Made by a program: the position numbers and the translations under genes. From Hsuehochloa calcarea (Eukaryota; Streptophyta; Magnoliopsida; Poales; Poaceae): a stretch of DNA of 64,000 nt. The notes beneath the pieces were generated by a model. It made no database searches. It was given only the letters and a program-made list of their open reading frames with translations, and was not told the DNA's origin. Below are positions 36,436 to 48,205 of this stretch, in pieces (within the stretch, counting starts at the first letter, position 1; every line of letters starts with the position of its first letter). The stretch lies in the NCBI GenBank assembly GCA_036346395.1, contig CM070594.1, positions 16,711,385 to 16,775,384 on the forward strand, in the 5' to 3' direction.

Positions 36436-37088
36436 AGGGATGAAAAAACAGATACGAATTATCCGTATTATTCGACTACCGTATTCGATAGAATACAAAT
36501 ACGATACTATCTCAAATGAATGTTAATAATTCTTATCGTGATTAGCAAGTTCAACTGTCTCGAATGAATGTTCATGCTTAGAGATGAAAAAATGGATACA
36601 TATTATCCGTATTATTCGACTACCGTATTCGATAGGATACGACGGTATAGATTTTTCCATTCATTTAACAATTCTCTACTATTTGTATTCGTATTTGAAT
36701 TAGCATAAAAAATATGGATCCGAATATGGTATGAAATTTTCCCATCCGAATTGTTATTTTATCTGAACTATTCGTATTCGGATTCGAAGAAGTATTATAA
36801 GTATTTTATTGCAGTATAGTTAACTGAATTCATGTTCTTTAGGGTGGAATAAATAGATTAGAATGATTAAGTTTGACTTTACAACGATAAAGTGTCACTA
36901 ATATCTTCGTATTACATAAGTTACGAGGATGTTCGAATCTGGCTGAATTAAGTATATATTCGATTCGAATTTGTATTCATTATGACATTTGATTCGTATT
37001 CGTATTCGAATATATTCGTATAAATATGCAAATATGAATATGATTTCAGCATTATTCGATTCATATTCTATCCGTTTTCACCCCTATT
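36436..37088. mobile_element. hAT-like MITE with internal duplication
   Basis: The left end reads CAGGGATGAAAAAACAGATA and the right end reads TCCGTTTTCACCCCTATTCG, giving a short inverted pair TAGGG-TGAAAA resembling hAT termini. A 140-bp segment with AATGTT.ATAATTCTT.TCGTGATTAGCAAGTT is repeated at about 36,370 and 36,510, so a second left-end-like sequence (TTAGAGATGAAAAAATGGAT) starts near 36,577. The interior is full of ATTCGTATTCG phrases and non-coding. Confidence 0.5.
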
Positions 37089-37509
37089 CGTACCCGTGGT
37101 CACATACCAATGAGAGCGCTGGGGTTTTGTCTAACTCGACAGGCAAACTGAATGGTTTTAACCGCTCTCGCTTCTCATTAGTGTAGCGAATGTAAAGCTT
37201 AAACTAGTTTACCTAAATTATCTATAATTATAGAAAGCGACTTGTGATTTCATTACATAAGCATATATAAATTGTTGTAAAAAAACATTGGCACTATAGC
37301 CGACGAGTAGTCCCTACTCCTTTTCCTGCCACCGCCATATGTCAATATTGTCCCTTTTCTTACTACCTTTATCCCACATGTTAAACACAAAGACCTCAGT
37401 AATCACTTGATAGTTACAGAGTCTTAACACCATCCAAGGTTTGAAGGTTTCAGGCTTCCATATGTTACTTATAACCAGTATGGTGTTCATGTGTTGTAAC
37501 ATAACTCTA
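37089..37509. other. Unassigned intergenic DNA
   Basis: No gene or transposon end recognised; only a short domain-free minus-strand frame at 37,314-37,502. Confidence 0.4.
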
Positions 37510-37710
37510 AAAGAGAGTGATATATATCAGCAAATGTGATCCTAAACTATATAATAAATATCAATTTTCTTTTACACACATATAAACAAAAATATTACCG
37601 CCGCCTGTTGCATCACCTGCTACTACTACTCAGAAATTAAAATTTTGAGCTCATAGATTGTTTAACTTTGAAAGTTGAAGTTAATCCCGACTTTCCTCCC
37701 TGACATGCTG
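37510..37710 (-). repeat. Dispersed repeat, copy 1 (inverted relative to 55,190-55,402)
   Basis: Read on the minus strand this matches 55,190-55,402: shared TCAGGGAGG.AAGTCGG, AAATTTTAATTTC.GAGTAGTAGTAG, and GTTTAGGATC.CAT.TGCTGATAT. About 200 bp with scattered substitutions. Probably one end of a transposon family. Confidence 0.7.
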
Positions 37711-37734
37711 TCCATTTTCAGCAATTACCGACTG

Positions 37735-38360
37735 GCAAGGAAGAGGGCTATGCGTCCATGACCACCTTCTTCTACACTGAATCCAAGCCGCGACTTGATT
37801 CTCACGGCCATTGACCTCTGTAGCTCTCGCTAGGGACATCGTGGCGAGGACGTGGGTGGCCGGGGATGGAGGCGATAGCGGCATCGCGGTGGTAAGCAAG
37901 GAGGAGACGACGATGCTTGCTTGGCTAGCGCAAAGCAGGAGACGACGGTGGTGTAGGGGATGATTAGGATGAAGATGACGTGATGCGGTGAACTCGAGAT
38001 GGTGGTGCGACGAGGAAAGGACGCCTTCGTCTCTGCTTCTTTCTCGTGCACCGTCGCTGCCTCCCCTTCCTTCCCCAGCGCCACCGCTTCTTCTCCAAGA
38101 TAAAGTCGCCTCCTCTCCTCCCTTCCCTCCCGATGCCTTCTCCCGCCCTCGTGAGTCGCAACACGAGGGGATAGGGCGCAAGACGAGGAGTAGAACGACG
38201 ACAAATTTCAGTGTGTGTATGCAAAGAAGAAGTGATACGGTGGTGGTTTTGGTGGTTGTGGAAGAAGTGGGGGTATGGACACGCTCATGGGTCGCGGGGG
38301 AGGAAGGGGTGCGACGATTTCTTGCCGCGCGGGGGTAAACCCCTTCTTTTATTAGTAGTG
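37735..38360 (-). repeat. GC-rich dispersed repeat, copy 1
   Basis: On the minus strand it begins with an ACTAATAAAAGAAGGGGTTT phrase and ends near GGCCGTGAGAATCAAGTCGC plus TAGAAGAAGGTGG. The same begin and end phrases bracket 45,715-46,272 on the plus strand, and 45,345-45,620 (minus) is a partial copy. The 250-codon minus-strand frame here is low-complexity and differs among copies, so it is not called as a gene. A Helitron-like or other non-autonomous element is possible. Confidence 0.6.
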
Positions 38361-39055
38361 ATAAGAGGGCATGAAAAGGGATCGTTCCCGGGGTGGCTAC
38401 GTCTGCAAGATTTCCTAGCCCATCCGATTGCACACGAGGAAGCGGCAGGCGTCTAGTGGCCGTCTGATCGGATCTACTGAGAACCCTAATGACATCCTCT
38501 CCCAGTCCTCCCTCCTCGAGCCCCGTGTCGTGCTCTCATTCCTCTTCCCCTCCAACTCGTGTTCCCCTCCCTCTCCCTCCGATCCCTCGCCTCCCACTCT
38601 GTCGTCGCCGTTGCCTCCCCAATATGCCCTCTTCATCCCACTCCTCCCTTTGTCCTCCCTCCTCCCTCCCTCTGACCCCTTCCCCCACGTGCTCGCCAGC
38701 CGTTGAAGGTCAACCCAGCCCACGCGCCCTACCCCTCCCTCTCTCATCCCATGCTCCTCCTCTTCCATTGTCTCTCCGCCTCGCGTGCCCTCCTCCTAGA
38801 CGTCCCCTTCGTCCTGGTGTGATGTTGGGATCAGGGGTGGAGCAACAATGACGAGATAGGGGCGAACGGAGAGAGGGTGGGGCTGGTCGATGGAAAGAAG
38901 TAGTGGAGAGCAGGGAAGGGGAAGTGAGGCTATCAGTGATGAGATGTTGGTGCTCTTCAGCATAAGCTTTTGTGCGGGTGGTTGGCGTCCGACGAGGTTA
39001 GCGCGACCTCCTGTATCGCTGCTGAGTATACGATCTTCTCCTCACCAACAGCTGT
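38361..39055. other. C/T-rich, gene-like composition but no gene recognised
   Basis: 38,460-38,800 is a pyrimidine-rich stretch (CCCTCCCTC-type) with overlapping frames on both strands and no domain. Confidence 0.4.
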
Positions 39056-39826
39056 GCTGTCGGGACCCAGATTTACACATCCGAAACCCTTTGTGTATTC
39101 TGAACTAGTCCCAGATCAGTAGCTAGGTCACATAGGAAACATCGATGAAATACCATCCATTTATTGATTTAACTAAAAAGATCTCAAAATAACAAATAGT
39201 AGTAATAACTGAACGTTACGGTCAATGTTTACTTAACTTGCCACGCAGGGCTAAACAAACAAATAAACTCTTGTAGTGGAATGAAAAAACTTAGAAAGAC
39301 CAATCAACATGCGCACATGTAATCAAGTAAAGAACACATCCTAATTCACAAAGCTTTCAAAGGACTCCTCTTCGTAGAACTTTTGAGCAGCTTGATTCTC
39401 TTCAATTGAGCAGCAAAATTTAAAGCCGTGAGTATATAACATACTCAACAAGTCGTAGGGAAATAATATTCACTTAATATTCATACAAGGCTTGAACAAA
39501 GGATTAGTTGTATAGTTCTTTTGCAGAAAGTAGTATTGACAGTAAATACAGTAAATAGATTGAAATACGTAATTAAAAATAATAATAAATAAATAGACAA
39601 TTATTTCAATCAATAGTTTGAGCAAGAGGATCCTTTGAAGGAGAAAAGCCCACATCTACAATCCGCCAAATTTTAGGGCTCATGGCCTTAAAATATCAAG
39701 ACATGCGTATTTTCTAAATACCATAATTCGTGTCATCGAATAGAGGTGTCTCACCAAGGTGTACTATATCACTAGTCGCCATCCTTTACTCTCTAGACGG
39801 TTAAGTCTAATAAAATGAGAGACCAA
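39056..39826 (-). mobile_element. LTR-like piece and retroelement internal flank, minus orientation
   Basis: 39,056 reads TGTCGGGACCCAGATTTAC, an LTR-terminus-like start. On the minus strand the palindrome GAGTAT...ATACTC (39,430-39,446) precedes a short acidic frame, EENQAAQKFYEEESFESFVN-stop (stop at 39,341), the same layout as at 6.9 and 54.8 kb. From about 39,700 the sequence is probably the interior abutting the primer-binding site of the next LTR. Confidence 0.4.
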
Positions 39827-39838
39827 GCTCTGATACCA
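39827..39838 (-). other. Retroelement primer-binding site (tRNA-iMet type)
   Basis: The minus strand reads TGGTATCAGAGC, complementary to the 3' end of initiator tRNA-Met, two bases from the LTR edge at 39,841. It fixes the element's orientation as minus. Confidence 0.85.
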
Positions 39839-39840
39839 CT

Positions 39841-42340
39841 TGTAAGATCGAGGAGGCCGACTAGAAGGGGGGTGAATAGGCGGTTTTTAAATTCTTTTGG
39901 CTAAAATCGAGTTTTATGCGGAATTGTAAATCAATTCGGTTTTACTCAATTAAAACCTAAATCAACTAGTCTTGGCTAAGTGCACCAACAATATAAGACT
40001 ATTGATAGTGATAGCAAACATACAAAGACTATAAGCAATTTAGTTATAGGAATATAAATTGCACAAAGTAAAACACAAGAGAAATAAACCACAATGAATA
40101 CAATGACATTTTACCGTGGTGTTTGGAGACTTGTCGGTCTATCTTAATCCACGTTGAGGTAATCCCAAACTAATTGGACCAGCTCCACGAATTAAGCAAA
40201 ACACTTCCGAGGTAAGTCCAACCACTTGGACCTGCTCCAACACGAACCAACATCTCGATTCACTCGGGGTTGCTCTTCCTCCACTCCAGAGATGGCGAGC
40301 ATCAGACCACTTACAACAGCTAGGGAGTTCTCACACCTTTCTTTGAGAAGATCACCAACGCAACTCCTCCAAGCCGTCTAGGTGTCGGTAATCACCAAGA
40401 GTAACAAGTCGAAGATGCTCACTTGAACAAATAGAGGGTCTAACCTCAAGTGGATACACAATCCACTACCTAATGCAACACATGCACTTAGAATTTACTC
40501 TCTAAGCTCATTAAGTGCAACACATGCATATAAGAGTGTACAGGGCTTGCTCTTTGCTCAAAGGAATGAATATGGCACCAGCAACCTTCCCCACAACCGG
40601 CCATAAGGGGTATATATATACCCACACAAGAAAAACTAGCCGTTGGAGGAAAGATTCTGAAAAAATCAGCACAGGCTGTAGTACCACTGTTCATCGACCG
40701 GTACTACCGCACTTCCACTGATGCACAGTAAATGCAATAACAAAGCCTCTAAAATAGCTGTTGGAAATGCGGCGCGATACTACCGCCATTGAACATGTGT
40801 TAGTTCCGCTCGTCGGTACTTCCGTTCACATAGGGCGGTACTACCACTTCCCTTAGAGGTCCAAAATTGGTTCTCTCTGGAGAACACGTACCGCCGACTA
40901 TTTTTCAAACTTGCCGAGCTGCGGTAGTTCCACTCAAGATATGCGGTCATACCGCGATGTGGTAGTTCCACCATAATAACTCCGGTTCTACCGCCTTCCA
41001 GGAGAGCAGAACACGCTCAAAAGGTGTCTCTTTGGAAAACATGTACCGCCAACAAAGGTTCAGTCCAATCGGGTTGTGGTATTACCGCAACAACTTCTCG
41101 GTTGTACCGCTGTGTGGTAGTACCGCCAACAGAATGTCGGTACTTCTGACTTTTCTGAGAAAAGCTTAGTCGGCTTTCAAAATAAACTCAATTGTAAAAC
41201 ACATTTGTCAATTGATGAGCGATGCAAACAAGGGTTAAAGGCAAGATTCTCGACAAGTTGCAAAACACATTTGCCGACTTTTAGAATCAACCCCACAAGG
41301 AATAAGGTACATGGACATAAACTATTTGCAAAACACATTCGCAAACTAAGGTCACATGCTACAAGGATTATGCATGAGCCTCAACTATTTGTAAAACACA
41401 TTTGAAAACAATAGCATCATGCCACAGGGAGAAGGTGCATGGACTTCAACCATTTGCAAATTATAGTCTTATGCTATAAAGATTATGATGCATGAGCCTC
41501 GACTATTTACAAAATACATTCGCAAATAATAGCACTATGTATAGATGAGCTAGAGCAGGCACAATGAGCTATCAACACATGACTAACTCAAGTTACTAGT
41601 CAAGACCCCTCTTAATAGTACGACAACCTATAATAGCAAATCGGTCTCCAACCAAACACCAAGACCGGTAAAAGACTAGAAACACATCATTAGCCCTATC
41701 TAGTCATACTTTTGCTTTAAGCATCTTCTTGAAGCTTGATGACACACATCTTTACTTCAAGTTTGGGTTCTTGACTTCGATAATCATCAACACATGATGA
41801 TCTCCTTTTACTTCAAGTTCTTGATTTGAATATGCATCAACCCATGATGCATTCTTTCACTTGATCTCCATCAACACATGATGGGTCTTTTCTTGACTTG
41901 ATGATCAACTCATGATAATCTCCTCTTCTGGAACATCATCAATACATGATGATTTCATTTTTCTTTGAGATCTTAATACACATCAACACATGATGCATCC
42001 TTTACTCCAAGCTCTTGACTTGAATATCATCAACACATGATGATTTACTTTTAACTTGATGATCAACTCATGACCATCTCCTCTTCTTGAACATCATCAA
42101 CACCTGACGATTTCATTTTCTTCAAGATCTTGATATGCATCAACACATGATGCCATCCAAGGTCTCTATCCCTATGTAACATATCCTATTTATCCAACTC
42201 ATATATGTGGAAAACAGAATATGGATCAATACTAATAAAACCACAAAACATAGAGTGAAGTCCCACTAAATGTGTGCATACATAAATGTGTAATAAAAAC
42301 ATATGCACATATTCAAGTTAGACTTTTAGTGAAGTTCAAT
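39841..42340 (-). mobile_element. Long LTR with palindromic repeats (SIRE/Maximus-like Copia, inferred)
   Basis: The left edge is TGTAAGATCGAGGAGGCCG, then AAGGGGGGTGAATAGG, directly next to the primer-binding site. The LTR interior has three repeat fields: GCGGTA...TACCGC phrases at 40,690-41,160, a TTTGCAAAACACATT field at 41,195-41,540, and a CATCAACACATGATG field at 41,740-42,160. I associate the GCGGTAGTACCGC type with Maximus-like elements of grasses. The right limit is not defined by a clear terminus. Confidence 0.6.
41740..42160. repeat. CATCAACACATGATG repeat field
   Basis: About eight copies or near copies of CATCAACACATGATG, each with inverted CATCA/TGATG arms, alternate with CTTGA and TTGATGATCAACTCATGA phrases at 35-60 bp spacing. 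Confidence 0.85.
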
Positions 42341-42419
42341 CTATATTTTGTGATGAGGACATGACCCATATGGATACAATCATATTTACTATGCTTCACT
42401 TAAATTATTAGGCGAGCTC

Positions 42420-43269
42420 ATTTTTAGGAGTGCATTTATATTATATGAACTATTATGATGCCACCTAATGATAAAAATGTATATTTGTGAAGCATCACAT
42501 CATTTTTTTGTCCAAGCAAAGTAAGAGTTCGAGCTATACATGTTTTGTAATCCAATTCAGCCTCCGGAGACAACACTGACTTCAAATATGCATAACTTTC
42601 ACATACGGAGTTCGTTTGAGCTCCACGAGTACTTGATGGAAAGATTATCTTGTCCTCTTTCCAACGAATCCAACCTCATCTTTCAATTCCTTTCGTGTGC
42701 ATTGTAATCACCAAAAGAAGGTGCTGTCACCTATTTATGCCAAATTGAGCCTTGTATTGCTTGGGCCCAATGGGAGGCGCCACCCTAGGCGGCCCGTACT
42801 GTTCATGAGATATTCATGCATAAATAGTGTCATAAACAGTACCACCCCCTATTTTGTTAGCTATGTGCAGCTCCCCCTCCCCTATTTAATGTTGTCGCAC
42901 CCCTCTAGTTTCATTGGATTTTGTTTAGTTAAAAGTTAGCTTCATTGCAACTTCGTGTATTGGTTTGTGTCGATTAGACCAACTATAATAGCACTACAAA
43001 ATATCAACTTTATCAAATATTTTAATTTTATTTGCAATTTCAGATTGCTTATTATCTTGTTCTTGTGTGTTCTAAGATTGCTTGCAGGAATAGACCTTCG
43101 TCGTCAGGTCGATCGTGCTTCTAGCAAGGTCGATAACGATCTCGGAGTTGGTTCAGCGATTGCTGGGCATATTGGTCGTGTTTGATTGGTAGCCGAATCG
43201 TGAGAGTCGTCTCCACCAAAATCGAGTTATCCTTCTCACTGAAAGATCAGGACACCCATTGTCGCATCA
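42420..43269 (+). mobile_element. LTR, plus orientation (left limit approximate)
   Basis: Ends GACACCCATTGTCGCATCA at 43,269, immediately before a primer-binding site. The same terminal phrase, about 45 bp long with few changes, recurs at 45,183-45,228, marking a second, truncated LTR. The two LTR ends bracket a 1.9-kb interior. Confidence 0.6.
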
Positions 43270-43271
43270 GG

Positions 43272-43283
43272 TGGTATCAGAGC
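43272..43283 (+). other. Retroelement primer-binding site (tRNA-iMet type)
   Basis: TGGTATCAGAGC two bases after the LTR end at 43,269; complementary to initiator tRNA-Met. Confidence 0.85.
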
Positions 43284-45182
43284 TTTCGTTGATCAGTGAG
43301 ATTCCTTTACCTACAGTCCACGAAAATCAAAAAAATATTACAGTTAGTTCATCCCTGTTCAAGCCCCATTGTGCTTTGCAATTTTTCTTTTCGGTAGTTT
43401 TTGCTTGTTGAATTATTGGTTACATTGTCGTGTCTAGTTGCTGATTTCTAGTTCTAGTTATTTTCTAGTTTATTATTGTCTAGTTGGCATCTTGATCTTC
43501 GTGTTCCTTTGCGTGGCTTCATCATTGTGTCCAACTTCGCACAAAAAATCCCCCGCCGCTCGCTGTCGCGGCAACCAAAACCGCCTGCCATTACTACCGC
43601 GGCAACCAAAAAACCCTGTCATCGCTGCCGCGGCAATAACAATCTCTGCCCTCGCTGCCACCCCCTGCCGCGGCAACCACCACCTACTACCACTTGCAGC
43701 CACTGCAACCAAAACAGCTTGCCATTGCTGCCGTGGCAAACAAAACCTCCTGCCATCGCTGCCGAGGCAAACACAATCTCTGCTGCTGCTACCCATCTCT
43801 GCCAATCCCTGTCGCGGCACCCAAAAAATGGCGTGCCACCGCTGCCAATCTCTGTCAGGCAGTCAAAACTCCTGTCGTCGCTCAATCTTCCTTGTCGTGG
43901 CAGCCCAAGTCCTCCTGCCGCCGTTGCCACTCCCTACCGTGGTAGCCACTGATCGTTGTCGTTGCTGCCTCGTCGCGGCAAATGTTTTCACTGCCGCGAC
44001 ATACTACAATATCGACCGGCATTTTGAAGTTTCGGAAAGGAGCAAGAATTAAAAGGGGAAACCCTAATTAGTTGGTTTCGGTTGTTCAAGAGGAAAAACA
44101 GGAAAAAAAGAGAAAAAAGAGGAGAACAAAGAGAAAAGAGAAAAAAGAGTGTCTACCTTAGCAAAAATTGATAAACGCGTCAAACTTTCGCCAAAACCAG
44201 TAAAAATTGGTGGAGTCCTTCTACATATAGCCACAAGCTTCGAAAAAAAATTCAGCAAGTTTGGCCCACGGGTTTGAAAGATATAGCAGTTTCAAATTTG
44301 AACCCGAGTCGGTTTAAGTCCGAGTACGATTCCGTTTTTGAGAAACCTTCAGTAAAACAGTCATAACTTGTTCATACGGTGTTCGTGTTGGACGTTCTTG
44401 CACTCGTTAGAAAGCTAACAACGAGGCACATCCTTTCAACCTAAGCCACATGTCGCCCTCTAGGGGCCCTGAAATCGGCCATCTTAGGCTCCGAATTTGC
44501 GTCGGAAGCTTTCGGTTTCTGTTTTTGCCGTTTCTTTCAATCTTCCCTTCGGAATTTGGGATTCTCCTCAACTGCAAAGTTATAGATCTCGTCGAAACAT
44601 TTCACACAATAATATATAAGCCATATAAAATTTTACTGTTTCATCTTTGAGACTAGCTGTTGTTTTCTGCTTCAACTAGAGGGCTGTTTACATTGCACGT
44701 TATTATGATTTTGTGCTCTACATCGTGTGAATAATCTTGTGCCCCTACAAAAAAGTTTAAGTAGTTGGATAGCGTCTCTCCTAGAACTTGGTGTGAGAAT
44801 TTCGTTTGCTTACATCAAGTCACATTGATCTTTGCGTGTGCGTTCATACACTTCTCTTGATAGGCTTTGATTAACTAGTTCTTTCTAGGCTAGGATCAGC
44901 AACATTTACTAGTACTTTGAGCAATTTTTAAACTTGCATTTACCAATTTGATTGTTGCTAATCCTTACTAACATATTGAAGCCTATCCTAGCTCCACCTC
45001 TATCATTGCACAGGTACCAGTTGCTTGCAATCACTTTGTCAATCTTTGGAGATCATTGACACAGACACTAGTTGTCGGTCACTACATGTTTGCTTGGTAA
45101 GAACTTGGTATGAGATTGAGTGTGAGTGGTTTTGAGCCTCCAGATCCTAGTAGTTGATAGGAACATACACTTGTGACTTATT
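43284..45182 (+). mobile_element. Interior of a non-autonomous or deleted LTR element
   Basis: No gag or pol motif is seen. 43,553-43,990 is a repeat field of CTGCCGCGGCAAC-like phrases. The 204-codon plus-strand frame across it (43,438-44,052) is compositionally driven. 44,050-45,180 is AT-rich leader-like sequence with CTTTGTCAATCTTTGGAGAT before the second LTR end. Confidence 0.5.
43553..43990. repeat. Palindromic GCCGCGGC repeat field
   Basis: About a dozen copies of TGCCGCGGCAA or one-base variants (TGTCGCGGCAA, TGCCGTGGCAA, TGCCGAGGCAA) at irregular 25-50 bp spacing. The core is self-complementary. Confidence 0.8.
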
Positions 45183-45228
45183 GAGTTACCATTCTCACCG
45201 AAAGATCGGGACACCCATTGTCGCATCA
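45183..45228 (+). mobile_element. Second copy of the LTR 3' end
   Basis: GAGTTACCATTCTCACCGAA through CATTGTCGCATCA repeats 43,224-43,269; only the terminal part is present before the sequence diverges. Confidence 0.7.
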
Positions 45229-45344
45229 TTTTGGATCCGAGGAATGCACCAAGATATAAGAATATGATATCGAGTGCATACCTCCATGATTTCCACCTTT
45301 TTATCCAACTAAGACTACACAATAGGTATATAAATTAAAGTGTA

Positions 45345-45620
45345 GCATTAACTCATAATGGTGGGTCTATATTCTTCACCTTCCCCGCTACCTGGCGAGT
45401 TGTAGCATGAGGGGACAGGGTGTGAGATGGGAAGGAGTGAGACGGCAACGAATTTTGATGTGTGCATGCAAAAAAGAAGTGGGGCGACGACGGTTTTAGG
45501 TGGTTGTAGAAGAAGTGGGGGCATGGGTGCACTTGCGAGTTGCGAGGGAGGTCGTGGTGGGATGATCGTCCTGCGCAAGGGGTAAACTTGGTTGTTTATT
45601 AGTTAAGATAACATATGTAA
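45345..45620 (-). repeat. GC-rich dispersed repeat, partial copy
   Basis: On the minus strand it reads TTTACCCCTTGCGCAGGACG, then CCCCCACTTCTTCTACAACC and CATGCACACATCAAAATTCG, parallel to 45,730-45,975. Confidence 0.6.
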
Positions 45621-45714
45621 AGGGGCAGGTTCACTAGGAGTTGCTAGTGTGCTAGCTCCCCAGCACAAAATTCAGAGGGCCTCATAAAGCACTGCAACAC
45701 ATATGGTTTATCTT

Positions 45715-46272
45715 AACTAATAAAAGAATGGGTTTGCCCCCTGCGCAGCGGGACGATGCCCTTTCTCCCGTGTGCGTAGTTGGCCTCTCCTGTCCCTACC
45801 AAATTCCTCATCGAGGCGTACCAGCATGTGGACCCAACCCGACAGGGACAAGGTCTCACCTCGCCAGCCCCTTGTGACTTGTGAACGCATCCATGCCCCC
45901 GCTTCTTCCGCAACCACCTAAATCGTTGCCCCCACTTGTTCGTCACATGCACACACCGAAATTCATCGCCGTCCTACTCCTTCCTGTCATTCCTTCCTCC
46001 CTCACGCCGCGACTCGCCATGTACGACGGTGATACATTGGAGGAGAAGTGGCGACGCCGCCTCCTACTCCTTTTCATCCTAATCCCCCCTACGCCGCTGC
46101 CTCCTGCTCCGCGCGGGAGCAAGCATCACTGCCTCCTCCTCGTTTACCACCGCGACGTCGCCACCGCCTCCTCTCTCGGCCTCCCGCCTCCTTGCGGCAA
46201 TGTGCTTGGCGAGGGCTGCAAGGCCAATGGCCGTGAGAACTGAATCGTAGCTTGGGTCCAGGGTGGAAGAAG
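45715..46272 (+). repeat. GC-rich dispersed repeat, copy 2
   Basis: From CTAATAAAAGAATGGGTTTG to GGCCGTGAGAACTGAATCGT and GGAAGAAGGTGG; inverted relative to 37,735-38,360. Reading frames are low-complexity and not conserved between copies. Confidence 0.6.
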
Positions 46273-46277
46273 GTGGA

Positions 46278-46613
46278 TGTGAGAACCCTAAAACTCAAAC
46301 TAATCTAAACAATGCTAATTGGTAATAAATAGTAAATTAAATTCATCCAAGCGGTGTGAAGTAGTAATCACAAACTCATATTGAACATATCACCAAACGG
46401 TTTAATGTAAGAATACATCATCAAGAGTGTGCAACAATACATCTAAATCAAAATTACAACATCGTTACAAACATTAAGTCAAGTACAAGAATTCATTACA
46501 AGCGGACATACAACATTAATACAATCTATGAGATAAGTTACAATATGAATTCATTACAAGTGAAATTAAAACATTAATACAAACTTGGAATTTATTACAA
46601 GAATCCTTTACAT
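46278..46613 (-). mobile_element. LTR end fragment (TGTGAGAACC terminus)
   Basis: Starts TGTGAGAACCCTAAAACTC, the inverse of the GGTTCTCACA end at 51,398-51,407. The AT-rich body has TTACAA phrases and is interrupted at about 46,613 by the truncated CACTA copy. Confidence 0.5.
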
Positions 46614-47515
46614 CAGGGTGTCTTAGCTTTCCGTCATTCTTACGCTCCTCCGTGACAATGCAGCAGTTTTGAATTCTTTGGGTTCGCAAAAAACCGCTTC
46701 AAATGGAGAATTAAAGGAAGATAACATGCTACCTTAGTAGGAGATCCTTTCTTCACCTCGATTCCCTCGCCATAATCTGATTGATTCTTACACTTGTATC
46801 GGGATGCGTTGCACACTGGACATACATGCATGTTTGCATACTCATTACGGTAGAGGATACAGTCGTTCGAACATGCATGCATTCTTTCTACTTCCATTCT
46901 CAATGGACAAATAACCTTCTTGGCTTTGTAGGTGATTTTGGGCAACTCGTTTCCCTCTGGAAGCATGTCCGCTAAGAGACCTAATAGCGCCGTGAAACTC
47001 TTGTTAGACCAACCGTTGCCTGCCTTCAATTTCAGCAATTCAAGCACGGATGACAACCTTGTGTATTCCGGCTTGCAGCCCGGGAACAAAGGTTTCTCCG
47101 AGTCCTCCATCAAGCCCCAGAATTTGACATACTCCCTCTCATCATAGTTCCCTTATGCATTACGAAGCATCTGATTAAGATTGTCATCATGCATCTTATC
47201 TGAATCGGAACCACAATCGATATCATCCAGCGGCATATCGTTGACTTCATCGGCGATGTCGTTATTACTACCTTCCTGTATAATCTACCCTTCATCGTGA
47301 CTGGTCCAACGTGTATAACCCCTTCAAATCAAGTGTGCTTCGATCTGCGCTCAGTTCTTAAACATTTTCAGATTCTCGCAGTCAATGCATGGACAGTACA
47401 TATATTCCACCCCCTGATTCAACATATCCTCCTCGGCAGCTCTTGTAAAAGCAGACATACCATTAATGTACCCTTCACTCACACGGTTGCCAGCATACGT
47501 CCAACTTCGGTCCAT
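46614..47515 (-). pseudogene. CACTA transposase N-terminal fragment
   Basis: ATG at 47,515 (MDRSWTYAGNRVSEGYINGM), homologous to 17,179, with CPCIDCENLKM. After early stops, an uninterrupted 157-codon stretch (47,113-46,640) contains KLKAGNGWSNKSFTALLGLL and MHVCPVCNASRYKCKNQ, the TNP2 N-terminal region. The transposase is cut off before its catalytic part. This copy helps reconcile frameshifts in the 17-18 kb copy. Confidence 0.85.
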
Positions 47516-48205
47516 CTACGCGACACATATAACAATTTGGTATTAAATATCGAATTAATTAATTAGTATACTATATATGCAACTTTTGATATGTCATTTG
47601 AAATATGTATTTCTAATGAACTAAAAAATAGAAATGCACCCTAGGGTCAGGTTATTCATCACAAACACATTATAGATAGCCCATGCCCAACTTCAGATGG
47701 CAAGAAGCCAACACTTGCAAAACTACACAAAAAGCTAGATCTAAACCATCTTCAATTCTCGCTTTACCAAGCTAGATCTAGAATACAATGCAAGGAACAA
47801 ATTACTAACCATCGATAGTCAAGAATAAATTACCAAGCTAGATCTACAATCTCTCTTTCCAAATCCGCTACCCTTTTCACCAAATCGCCACAAAGCCACA
47901 CCTCCAGAGCAGCAGCGAGAACAAACCTGAAATTTAAGACAGATCGATCTGTGAGGGTCGGGTCTGCAATAAATTAGATTATCATAGACAATTTTTAATA
48001 CAAACCATCTGTGATGAGGACGGGAAGTCACAGACGGTTCATGTTGAAAACCGTCTGTGATATTACCTCTTCATAGACGGTTTTAGCGCAGACAGTAACA
48101 CAGACGGTCGTTAAACTAAAACCGTCTGTGATTGTATTTAATACAGACGGTTTTGGTCAACAGTTTGTGATGAGGCGTCCAGTATTAGCCTTTTTTGTAG
48201 TAGTG
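46614..48205 (-). mobile_element. Truncated CACTA element, 5' part only, minus orientation
   Basis: The terminus at 48,205 reads TGTAGTAGTG on plus, that is CACTACTACAAAAAAGGCTA on minus. This is followed by CACAGACGGTT/AACCGTCTGTG arrays (47,985-48,175). The 1.59 kb is collinear with 16,459-18,080 and stops at ACACCCTGATG (about 46,614), mid-transposase. No 3' end is present. Confidence 0.85.

Noticed and set aside
37681..38433. 250-codon minus-strand frame
   Set aside because: Low-complexity Ser/His/Arg sequence within a dispersed repeat; the frame is not kept in the other copies at 45-46 kb.
39827..43283. tRNA-like matches (TGGTATCAGAGC)
   Set aside because: Only the 12-base primer-binding complement is present next to LTR ends; no tRNA fold or tRNA gene is there.
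43438..44052. 204-codon plus-strand frame
   Set aside because: Runs through the palindromic GCCGCGGC field inside a retroelement; overlapping frames are equally open.
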